A DNA stretch of 12,806 bases, from the NCBI GenBank assembly GCA_964638875.1, contig CAZXBL010000030.1, positions 1 through 12,806 of the forward strand, read 5' to 3'. The notes under the pieces are model-generated. The model saw only the letters and a list, made by a program, of their open reading frames with translations. It was not told where the DNA came from and made no database searches. Origin of the DNA: JALRHH01 sp964638875. Lineage in GTDB: Bacteria; Patescibacteriota; Saccharimonadia; Saccharimonadales; JALRHH01. The translations under genes were made by a program, and so were the position numbers. This document shows positions 5,373 to 11,551 of this stretch, in pieces; position 1 is the first letter of the stretch, and each line of letters starts with the position of its first letter.

Positions 5373-7502
5373 ATGGGAACAATTAACCCTTACGGAAAAG
5401 ACGTTATAAAAGTAGAAACAGACTGGTGTGGGCAAACGCTCTCCCTGGAAATTAACCGTGTTGGATTCCGCACATCGGCATCTGTTATTGTGCGCTACGG
5501 TGACACAGTGGTGCTTGGTACTGCTATGGTTGGCAAACAGCCAGTTACTATGGATTACTTCCCGTTGTCTATCGACTACGAAGAGAAGTTTTACGCAGCT
5601 GGCAAGATCAGCGGCAGCCGATTTATCAAGCGTGAAGGTCGCCCATCTGACGATGCGATCCTAATTGGTCGTTTGATCGACCGCCCCATCCGCCCGCTGT
5701 GGCCAAAGGGCTACCGTTACGAAGTGCAAGGCGTCGCCTCAGTACTGTCTATGGACCCAGCTTTTCGTCCAGACATGGTCGCAATGGTCGCTATGTCTAC
5801 AGCGCTAATGCTAACCGGTGCGCCATTTGACGGTCCCGTAGCTGGATTACGTGTTGGGATCACCGAATCAGGTGAGTACCAGGCGTTTATGAGCGCCGAG
5901 GAATTGGACAAGAACGCATTGGATCTCGTGGTTGCTGGTAACGAAACCGGTGTCATGATGGTAGAAGCAGGTGCAAATGAAGCAACAGAAGAGCAAGTCA
6001 TTGGTGCGATTGCGTGGGCACAGGAAAACATCCAGCCAGCAATCAAATTGCAGCAGGAACTCGTTAAGAAGGTTAATGTAACTGCTCAGGAATACGAATT
6101 AGTATTACCAAATGATGAAATCCAGGCAGAAGTCGACAAATGGGTCGACGGTAAACTAGGCGCCACACTTCGCAAGGCTTACCCAGAACGTAACGAGCTG
6201 GTTAACAGTCTGCGTACTGAATTCCACACAGTGATTGAAGAGAAACTAGGGGAGGTTTACGCCGGTCTAAAGGGTGAGTACGATGAAGCCTTCACGATGG
6301 CACTGCATAAGGATGTTCGTAGGGGCATTATCACTGATGGCGTGCGCCCTGATGGTCGTAGGCTGAACGAGATTCGTCCGTTATCAAGCGAAGTCGGGTT
6401 CCTCCCACGCGCACATGGTTCAAGCCTCTTTACACGTGGTATGACCCAGGCTATGAACATTGTCACGCTGGCACCACTCAGCTATGTGCAGCTGGTGGAT
6501 TCAATGGAAAAGCAAGAAGAGCGCCGCTACATGCACCATTACAATGCACCAGGCTACACAGTTGGTGAAGTTCGCAGGCTCGGCTCACCAGGCCGCCGTG
6601 AAATTGGTCATGGCTACTTGGCAGAACGCGCAATTACTGCTGTACTGCCAACCGAGGCAGAGTTCCCGTACACCATCCGTTCAGTAACTGAAATCATGAG
6701 CCAAAACGGTTCAACCTCTATGGCAGCGACCTGTTCAAGTGTCTTGGCACTGATGGATGCAGGTGTGCCACTGAAGGCGCCAGTGTCTGGAATTGCTATG
6801 GGTCTAATGATCGATGGTGACAAGCCGTATGTTATGAGTGACATCGCTGATGCAGAGGATTTTGCGGGTGATATGGACTTTAAGGTAACTGGTACCAGCC
6901 AGGGTATTACCGCGCTGCAGATGGACATGAAGGTTCACGGCTTGCCAGTTTCTGTGCTCAAGCAAGCACTGGATCAAGGTAAGGTTGGTCGTGCAGAAAT
7001 TCTTGAACACATGATTAGTATCATGCCAGAGCCTCGTAAGGAAATGAGCCCGTACGCACCACGTGTTGAAACCATGCAAATTAACCCCGACAAGATCCGT
7101 GAAATCATCGGCAAGGGTGGTGAAACGATCCAGCGTATTACTGCAGAAACCAAGACAGAGATCGACATCAAGGACGACGGTACCGTGATGATTGCTAGCC
7201 CAGACGGCGCTTCTATCGAGGCTGCTCGCCAGTGGATTGCCAGCATCGTCGAAGAACCAGAAATTGGTAGGATTTACGCCGACAAGCCAGTTGTCAGTGT
7301 CATGGACTTTGGAGCATTTGTGCAGATCATGCCAGGCAAGGATGGGCTTGTGCACATCAGCGAATTGTCAGAAGATCGTGTAGAAAAAACCAGCGATGTT
7401 GTGAAAGAAGGTGACAAAGTTACCGTAAAACTCGTTGCTATTGATGACCGTGGGCGGCTACAATTAAGTATGAAAGCAGCCGCAAGGGAAACCAAAAAGT
7501 AG
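5373..7502 (+). CDS. pnp: Polyribonucleotide nucleotidyltransferase (PNPase)
   Basis: PNPase degrades RNA 3'-5' by phosphorolysis and can add 3' tails; it acts as a trimer in the cytosol. The 709 residues have the full family architecture. RNase PH domain 1 has DYFPLSIDYEEKFYAAGKI (61-79) and RPIRPLWP (104-111). A helical linker covers about 210-315. RNase PH domain 2 begins at VRPDGRRLNEIRPLS and holds GRREIGHGYLAERA (407-420), NGSTSMAATC (445-454) and the Asp-rich GDMDFKVTGTSQGITALQMD (499-518) of the active site. A KH domain with the GxxG loop IIGKGGETI (578-586) and an S1 domain with MDFGAFVQIMPGKDGLVHIS (644-663) follow. I chose the ATG at 5373 over a TTG at 5349: the first residues then match the family start, and AAAGG (5355-5359) precedes it, though with 13-base spacing. 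The TAG stop runs into the next gene's AGGAG. Confidence 0.97.
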   Translation: MGTINPYGKDVIKVETDWCGQTLSLEINRVGFRTSASVIVRYGDTVVLGTAMVGKQPVTMDYFPLSIDYEEKFYAAGKISGSRFIKREGRPSDDAILIGRLIDRPIRPLWPKGYRYEVQGVASVLSMDPAFRPDMVAMVAMSTALMLTGAPFDGPVAGLRVGITESGEYQAFMSAEELDKNALDLVVAGNETGVMMVEAGANEATEEQVIGAIAWAQENIQPAIKLQQELVKKVNVTAQEYELVLPNDEIQAEVDKWVDGKLGATLRKAYPERNELVNSLRTEFHTVIEEKLGEVYAGLKGEYDEAFTMALHKDVRRGIITDGVRPDGRRLNEIRPLSSEVGFLPRAHGSSLFTRGMTQAMNIVTLAPLSYVQLVDSMEKQEERRYMHHYNAPGYTVGEVRRLGSPGRREIGHGYLAERAITAVLPTEAEFPYTIRSVTEIMSQNGSTSMAATCSSVLALMDAGVPLKAPVSGIAMGLMIDGDKPYVMSDIADAEDFAGDMDFKVTGTSQGITALQMDMKVHGLPVSVLKQALDQGKVGRAEILEHMISIMPEPRKEMSPYAPRVETMQINPDKIREIIGKGGETIQRITAETKTEIDIKDDGTVMIASPDGASIEAARQWIASIVEEPEIGRIYADKPVVSVMDFGAFVQIMPGKDGLVHISELSEDRVEKTSDVVKEGDKVTVKLVAIDDRGRLQLSMKAAARETKK

Positions 7503-7511
7503 GAGCAAGTC

Positions 7512-7715
7512 GTGCAAAAAGCAGCCAACCACTTCATTAACAAACCATGGAAACATCTGGCGGTAGCCGCTATATCTATAGCGCTATCGTATGCGTTGGT
7601 ATCATGGGCAATTGATTCTGGACGGTTGACAGCCTACTTTGGATCAATCGTGCTGGGTATTGTGGCTATCCACCATACTTTCCGTGCAGCGAAGGGTTAT
7701 GCAACAAAAAGATAA
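7512..7715 (+). CDS. Small two-helix membrane protein
   Basis: The 67-residue product has two likely transmembrane helices, about residues 17-35 (AVAAISIALSYALVSWAI region) and 41-57 (YFGSIVLGIVAIHH region), joined by a short IDSGRLT turn. The ends are basic (NKPWKH and RAAKGYATKR), which predicts both termini inside. The start is GTG at 7512, with AGGAG (7501-7505) at 6-base spacing; this ribosome binding site overlaps the pnp TAG stop, so translation is probably coupled to pnp. Its last 17 bases overlap the glycosylase gene in another frame. I do not recognise a family. Its place between pnp and the RNase J segment makes a membrane-tethering role thinkable, but this is speculation. TAA stop. 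Confidence 0.7.
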   Translation: MQKAANHFINKPWKHLAVAAISIALSYALVSWAIDSGRLTAYFGSIVLGIVAIHHTFRAAKGYATKR

Positions 7716-8295
7716 GTTTCTTGATCAAATTAGGACAGATATTGTCAATGATAATGTCTGTCCAGATTTGGCTAAGACAGCCAAGAACCTTGTTATGGGT
7801 GATGGAAACCCTGACGCAGACATCGTGTTTATTGGTGAAGCGCCGGGCAAGAATGAGGACGAACAAGGTCTGCCGTTCGTCGGTGCCAGTGGCAAGTTTC
7901 TAAGCGAGATGCTGGCTAGTATCGGGCTAGAACGAAGGGACATTTACATCACCAATATCGTAAAATACCGTCCGCCAAACAACCGTGATCCCTTGCCAGA
8001 AGAAAAAAAGAACTTTCTGCCGTATTTGCAGCGCCAGCTAGAAGTAATTGCCCCGAAGGTCGTTGTGACCCTTGGGCGCCATAGCACCAATTGCTTTTTG
8101 CCGGATCTACAAATAAGTAAATCCCACGGCGAACCAAAGCGAATAAAGCTTCAGTTCAAAGAAAACAGTGATGTTCTAGAAGTCGTCATCCTACCGCTGT
8201 ATCACCCGGCAGCAGCACTATACAACGGGGGGATGCGTCAGACATTATTAGACGATTTCGCAAACATCCCAATTATCATCAAGAAAATTAATTAA
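7699..8295 (+). CDS. Family-4-like uracil-DNA glycosylase lacking most iron-sulfur ligands
   Basis: Uracil-DNA glycosylases excise uracil arising from cytosine deamination or dUTP incorporation. The 198 residues show the family 4 pattern: VFIGEAPGKNEDEQGLPFVG (43-62, active-site motif A), NIVKYRPPNNRDPLPEE (86-102), PKVVVTLGRHST (119-130) and PLYHPAAALYN (166-176, with the motif B His169). Family 4 enzymes normally hold a 4Fe-4S cluster on C-x2-C near the N-terminus plus two later cysteines about 16 apart. Here only C21 (the CP pair) remains; the other positions read D18, Y90 and F106, so the cluster is probably absent. The ATG at 7699 was preferred to an upstream ATG at 7639, which would add 20 unrelated residues lying in the previous gene. 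GAAGGG (7691-7696) is a close ribosome binding site. TAA stop. Confidence 0.88.
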   Translation: MQQKDKFLDQIRTDIVNDNVCPDLAKTAKNLVMGDGNPDADIVFIGEAPGKNEDEQGLPFVGASGKFLSEMLASIGLERRDIYITNIVKYRPPNNRDPLPEEKKNFLPYLQRQLEVIAPKVVVTLGRHSTNCFLPDLQISKSHGEPKRIKLQFKENSDVLEVVILPLYHPAAALYNGGMRQTLLDDFANIPIIIKKIN

Positions 8296-8323
8296 CACTT
8301 ATTTCTAAAACGAAAGGAAATAA

Positions 8324-10393
8324 ATGAACGAAAATAACAAACCGAAAGGTAACCCAAAACAGCCCAGAGCACCGCGCGGAGAAAACGCGCCAGCCCAGGC
8401 TAATGGTAACCCACGTGCATCACGTGGTGCTGCCATCCGTGCGCTACGTCGCACACAAGAAGATGCACACCGTATTGCTAATCAGTACCTCGATGCTGCA
8501 GGCAAGCAAGGAACTGAAAGCAAGGGGCGTGCTAACTTTATCGACGACAGTCCGCGCCTAAAAGTCATCGGGCTTGGTGGCATGGATGGTGGTGGTTCAA
8601 AGAACACCATGTTGGTTGAATATATGAATGACGCTGTCATTGTCGACTGTGGTAATGAACTAGGCGTAGATTTACCAGGTATTAACTATGGTATTGCCGA
8701 CATGTCATACCTAGAAAGTATTCAGCACAAACTACGTGGCTACGTTATCACTCACGGTCACCTCGACCACATCGGTGGTTTACCGCACATCGTGCCAAGA
8801 TTCCCGGCACCGATCTACGGTTCTAAATTTACCATTGGCCGTGTCGAAGAAATCTTTGAAAACTTTGGTCTGCCAATGCCAGAAGGCTTCGAGCTAAAGA
8901 CTGTGGTAATGAACGAGACTACCCATGAACGACTCAAGGTGGGTCAGTTCTTTGTTGAGCTTGTCCGTGTGACACACTCAATCCCTGGTTCAACAATGGT
9001 GGTACTTGATACCCCAGTTGGTCGTATTATCAACACCGGCGACTTCCGTCTTGACCCTAACCCACTCGATCACGAACGAAGTGACCTAGAGCGGCTTGAG
9101 GAACTTGGTAATGAAGGTGTGTTGGCGCTGTTTTCAGAAAGCACCACATCTGACCGACCAGGTCGTACCCCATCAGAGAGCACGATTGAACAAAGCTTTA
9201 TCGATATTATGGATCAAGCACCCGGTCGTATCTTTGCTGGGCTGTTTAGCACCAACATGAACCGCGTACAGATGATCGTAAATGCTGCCGTTCACCACAA
9301 CCGCAAGGTTGCTATGGACGGACGCAGCATGGTTAGTACACTTGAAATGGCAGTACGTAATGGATTCTTCCGCGTACCAAAGGGTACTTTTGTACCAATC
9401 GCCAGCGTACCGCAGATGAAGGACAACGAAGTCGTCGTCGTCTGTACTGGTAGCCAGGGCGAGCCAAGCTCTGCCTTGCAGCGTATGGCAAGTGGCGATC
9501 ACCGCCATATCAAACTAAAAGAACAAGATACTGTTATCCTCAGCTCTACGCCAATCCCAGAATCTGGTAACGACGCGCTAATTGGTACTATGGTCGACGG
9601 ACTTGTTCGCAAAGGTGTGCACGTATTTGAACACCGCAATCACGATATTGACGGTGTGGGGCCATTGCACGTTTCTGGTCACGCATCGCATGACGAATAC
9701 GCAGACATCATCCGTCTGACCAAACCCAAGTTCTTTATACCGATCTACGGTGCGTATCGAACAAAACAGCGTCACATTGATATTGCGATCGAAGAAGGTG
9801 TCCCGCGTAAACATTGTATAAATGCCGAAAACGGTGAAGTTATCGCATTTACTCCTGACACTATGGAAATAATTGGCGAAGTGCCGCACGGTACCGTTCT
9901 GGTTGACCAGACAGGTAGCGTGGTGAGCAACGTTGTTATTAAAGACCGATTGATGCTTGCCGAAGAAGGCATGGTTGCAATTGTGCTTACCGTGGATAAA
10001 AAAACCGGGAACCTTATGACTAGCCCAGACAGCATTACTCGCGGATTCATTTACATCCGTGATTCAGAGGAACTGATGAACAGCTTCCGTATTGAATTAA
10101 AGCGCGCCGTTCAACAGCGCTTCAAGCGAATTGACCTGGATCGTTTCAAAGCAGAATTAAAAGACCACGTTACACACTTCTTGTTCGAAAAGACGGGTCG
10201 TTCACCAATCGTTATCCCTGTAGTTAACGTGATCGGCGGTGGGGGCGGTCCAAAGGGCGGTGGTGACAACAAGCGTCAAAATGCCGGCAAGCCACAAGTT
10301 GAAATGTCACCAGAACAGATTGCTGTCGACCAACAAAAACGCTTCGAACAAATGCGTGCCAAGCTACTTGGCCAAGACGCCCGCACTGACTAG
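8324..10393 (+). CDS. rnj: Ribonuclease J (metallo-beta-lactamase/beta-CASP)
   Basis: RNase J combines 5'-3' exonuclease and endonuclease activity and processes or degrades mRNA and rRNA in the cytoplasm. The metal-binding residues are all visible: HGHLDH (144-149), H218 in VTHSIPGS, D240 in NTGDFRLD, and H453 in HVSGHASHDE. The beta-CASP part has FSESTTSDRPGRTPSE, MDGRSMV and CTGSQGEPSSALQRMASGDH. The 689 residues exceed the usual 550-560: there is a basic, Pro/Asn/Arg-rich N-terminal extension of about 75 residues, probably disordered, and a glycine-rich linker (638-648) with a short helical tail. The usual His of the PVHGEYR motif is Tyr here (PIYGAYR, 473-479). The start has an AAAGGA site with 5-base spacing; the gap to the glycosylase gene is 28 bases with no clear promoter or terminator, so co-transcription with pnp is likely. 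TAG stop. Confidence 0.95.
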   Translation: MNENNKPKGNPKQPRAPRGENAPAQANGNPRASRGAAIRALRRTQEDAHRIANQYLDAAGKQGTESKGRANFIDDSPRLKVIGLGGMDGGGSKNTMLVEYMNDAVIVDCGNELGVDLPGINYGIADMSYLESIQHKLRGYVITHGHLDHIGGLPHIVPRFPAPIYGSKFTIGRVEEIFENFGLPMPEGFELKTVVMNETTHERLKVGQFFVELVRVTHSIPGSTMVVLDTPVGRIINTGDFRLDPNPLDHERSDLERLEELGNEGVLALFSESTTSDRPGRTPSESTIEQSFIDIMDQAPGRIFAGLFSTNMNRVQMIVNAAVHHNRKVAMDGRSMVSTLEMAVRNGFFRVPKGTFVPIASVPQMKDNEVVVVCTGSQGEPSSALQRMASGDHRHIKLKEQDTVILSSTPIPESGNDALIGTMVDGLVRKGVHVFEHRNHDIDGVGPLHVSGHASHDEYADIIRLTKPKFFIPIYGAYRTKQRHIDIAIEEGVPRKHCINAENGEVIAFTPDTMEIIGEVPHGTVLVDQTGSVVSNVVIKDRLMLAEEGMVAIVLTVDKKTGNLMTSPDSITRGFIYIRDSEELMNSFRIELKRAVQQRFKRIDLDRFKAELKDHVTHFLFEKTGRSPIVIPVVNVIGGGGGPKGGGDNKRQNAGKPQVEMSPEQIAVDQQKRFEQMRAKLLGQDARTD
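8411..8427 (+). repeat. Perfect hairpin in the early RNase J coding region
   Basis: CCACGTG (8411-8417), loop CAT, CACGTGG (8421-8427): a 7-bp perfect stem at codons 30-35 of the RNase J gene, inside the basic N-terminal extension. Each arm contains the palindrome CACGTG. Confidence 0.6.
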
Positions 10394-10408
10394 AACCTCC
10401 TGAGTCAG
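10386..10408 (+). terminator. Weak hairpin at the end of the RNase J gene
   Basis: CTGACT (10386-10391) pairs with AGTCAG (10403-10408) across an 11-base loop, spanning the stop codon. There is no U-tract, so termination here is uncertain. It lies just upstream of the Nudix promoter. Confidence 0.3.
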
Positions 10409-10416
10409 GCCCACTT

Positions 10417-10425
10417 TGCTACAAT
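10417..10425 (+). promoter_or_regulatory. Extended -10 promoter for the Nudix gene, predicted leaderless
   Basis: TG-C-TACAAT (TG at 10417-10418, hexamer 10420-10425). The predicted +1 is 10432, one base before the ATG at 10433. No -35 match is seen at 16-18 bases and no Shine-Dalgarno sequence is present. Confidence 0.65.
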
Positions 10426-10432
10426 TAGTCTG

Positions 10433-10837
10433 ATGGATAAGCTAACACCCGAGGTTATACGCGCTCAAAAAGGTATTAGCTTTGTGGGAGTTACGACCAG
10501 TTTTCTGTGTTATGACAAGACAGGTCAATTTGTTATGGCAAAACGAAGCAAGAACGCTCGTGATGAACAGGGAACGTGGGACCAGGGCGGTGGAGGCTTG
10601 AAATGGGGAGTTGCTGCCGAAGACAATGTTCGCAGGGAAGTATTAGAAGAATATGGAGCAAATGCTCAAAAAATAGATTTCTTAGGTTACAGAGATGTTT
10701 TTAGGACGTTACCTGATGGCACCAAGACCCACTGGCTTTTACTTTCCTTTGCGGTATTAGTGAACAGAGAAGAAGTCAGTAATAACGAACCGGAAATGAT
10801 TGATGAAGTCGGGTGGTTTACGCGGGACACTCGCTAG
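10433..10837 (+). CDS. Short Nudix hydrolase with a modified Nudix box
   Basis: Nudix enzymes hydrolyse nucleoside diphosphates linked to another group, for example oxidised dNTPs, ADP-ribose or nucleotide sugars; the substrate here cannot be told. The Nudix box is at residues 54-76, ending in REVLEEYGA (68-76) with the catalytic REx2EE glutamates intact. The conserved Glu of the G-x5-E part is Val60. The preceding segment (FVMAKRSKNARDEQGTWDQGGGG) and the late EPEMIDEVGWF are typical of the fold. The protein ends five residues after the WF pair, at 134 aa, so it lacks the C-terminal helix that usually follows; a terminator directly after the stop suggests this is the natural end and not a frameshift. 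The mRNA is predicted to be leaderless. TAG stop. Confidence 0.88.
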   Translation: MDKLTPEVIRAQKGISFVGVTTSFLCYDKTGQFVMAKRSKNARDEQGTWDQGGGGLKWGVAAEDNVRREVLEEYGANAQKIDFLGYRDVFRTLPDGTKTHWLLLSFAVLVNREEVSNNEPEMIDEVGWFTRDTR

Positions 10838-10838
10838 A

Positions 10839-10865
10839 CTGTAACATTTACGATTACAGCTTTTT
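10839..10865 (+). terminator. Intrinsic terminator after the Nudix gene
   Basis: CTGTAA (10839-10844) pairs with TTACAG (10854-10859) over a 9-base loop, followed by C and TTTTT (10861-10865). It starts two bases after the Nudix stop codon. The stem has only two G-C pairs, so it may be leaky. The loop contains the -35 box of the next promoter. Confidence 0.65.
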
Positions 10866-10875
10866 ATGCTATAAT
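10847..10875 (+). promoter_or_regulatory. Promoter for the 97-aa gene, predicted leaderless
   Basis: -35-like TTTACG (10847-10852), 17-base spacer, consensus extended -10 TG-C-TATAAT (TG at 10867-10868, hexamer 10870-10875). The predicted +1 is 10882, two bases before the ATG. No Shine-Dalgarno sequence. The -35 box lies in the loop of the upstream terminator and the terminator's T-run lies in the spacer. Confidence 0.75.
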
Positions 10876-10883
10876 ATAAGATT

Positions 10884-11177
10884 ATGGATAAAAAACCTGG
10901 CAGAGATTCCTATGAATACTTGAGTCTCCACGATCGACCCGAGGACTATCGGCTACATACAGATCGCTTTTTAGCTGAAAAAGCGGAAAGTGATAGTCAT
11001 CTTGACACGTTGATCACCGGTGTCAAAAAAGCAGAAGCACAGGTGGAAGCCACGCCAGATAATGATGCGCATCAAGCCGTTTTAGAGGCCGCCAAAGAGG
11101 GCCTGGCATTGTGCATAAAACGGAACGGATACGCTACTGAGTATCCAATACAAGATTACCCCAATATTCGACCCTAA
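10884..11177 (+). CDS. Hypothetical acidic protein, 97 aa
   Basis: I do not recognise this protein. It is soluble and acidic; residues 24-80 look largely helical (DRFLAEKAESDSHLDTLITG, then KKAEAQVEATP and HQAVLEAAKEGLALCIKR), consistent with a helical hairpin or short coiled coil. The N-terminus DKKPGRDSYEYLSLHDRPED and the C-terminus YPIQDYPNIRP are polar and tyrosine-rich. There is one cysteine, no signal peptide and no membrane helix. The start is supported by a consensus promoter placed so that the transcript begins within about two bases of the ATG. It is monocistronic: a terminator precedes it and the next gene has its own promoter. TAA stop. Confidence 0.75.
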   Translation: MDKKPGRDSYEYLSLHDRPEDYRLHTDRFLAEKAESDSHLDTLITGVKKAEAQVEATPDNDAHQAVLEAAKEGLALCIKRNGYATEYPIQDYPNIRP

Positions 11178-11212
11178 ACTCTTATACTGTTTGCATTTTG
11201 TTCGTATAATTA

Positions 11213-11249
11213 TTGACGCCAATGCTATTTTGTGATAGAATATATCACA
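11213..11249 (+). promoter_or_regulatory. Promoter for the 100-aa gene with an operator-like palindrome, predicted leaderless
   Basis: -35 TTGACG (11213-11218), 17-base spacer and extended -10 TG-A-TAGAAT (TG at 11233-11234, hexamer 11236-11241). The predicted +1 is 11248, one base before the ATG at 11249. The inverted repeat TGTGATA (11231-11237)/TATCACA (11243-11249) with a 5-base centre covers the -10 box, the predicted start site and the first base of the start codon. This is a classic position for a repressor operator. Confidence 0.75.
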
Positions 11250-11551
11250 TGAACTCACCTAACAATCCTACAGACCCACAACCAAACGGACCTGAAAAAA
11301 TTGGCGATGTAATCGGGCGTGTAGTTGACGTAAAAGGCCAGCAAATACATGTAGACCCAGCAACTGAGGAACAGCGCGCTGCTGATGTAGAAGCGAAGAG
11401 AATAGAGCACTACGCTCGCAACTTAAAGGATCTGTTGGCGCAGCGCTGGCAAGCGCCAGACGACGCAGACCTTACCGAGCTTAGTGACGATATCCAAGAG
11501 ACTCGTGAGCGATTCTGGACAGATACTAGACCAGATTACAAAGACGACTAA
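11249..11551 (+). CDS. Hypothetical acidic protein, 100 aa
   Basis: I do not recognise this protein. The first 16 residues are Asn/Pro-rich and probably disordered. Residues 18-37 (KIGDVIGRVVDVKGQQIHVD) look like a short beta-rich module, and 40-90 a charged helical region (EEQRAADVEAKRIEHYARNL, then DLTELSDDIQETRERFW). It is soluble and acidic and has no cysteine. The frame could be extended 12 codons upstream to a TTG at 11213, but that TTG is the start of the -35 box TTGACG, so the ATG at 11249, immediately after the promoter, is the real start. The TAA stop at 11549-11551 is 3 bases before the TG of the ftsK promoter. Its role is unknown; proximity to ftsK is not proof of a link. Confidence 0.75.
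   Translation: MNSPNNPTDPQPNGPEKIGDVIGRVVDVKGQQIHVDPATEEQRAADVEAKRIEHYARNLKDLLAQRWQAPDDADLTELSDDIQETRERFWTDTRPDYKDD

Noticed and set aside
6804..7355. Long minus-strand open frame (183 codons)
   Set aside because: It is antisense to conserved PNPase coding sequence, has Cys/His/Trp-rich shadow composition, and has no promoter or ribosome binding site.
7639..7698. Upstream ATG start for the glycosylase
   Set aside because: The extra 20 residues lie wholly inside the small membrane protein gene and resemble no glycosylase; the ATG at 7699 has a close GAAGGG site.
80..9895. Apparent excess of GGTACC palindromes
   Set aside because: About nine were seen where about three are expected by chance, but most are in-frame Gly-Thr or Val-Pro codons, so codon preference explains them; no defence or uptake role is supported.
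10839..11177. The 97-aa and 100-aa proteins as a duplicated pair
   Set aside because: They share size and acidity, but no alignable sequence motif could be found by eye.
11191..11210. TTGCAT...TATAAT as a second promoter before the 100-aa gene
   Set aside because: The spacer is only 8 bases; the TATAAT at 11205-11210 has no good -35 box at 16-18 bases, and a better promoter lies 30 bases downstream.
11213..11248. N-terminal extension of the 100-aa protein from a TTG start
   Set aside because: The TTG is the first half of the -35 box TTGACG and the region is promoter; the ATG at 11249 lies at the predicted transcript start.
11231..11249. CRP/FNR-type site
   Set aside because: The half-sites TGTGA and TCACA are separated by 9 bases, not 6, and the position over the -10 box suits repression.
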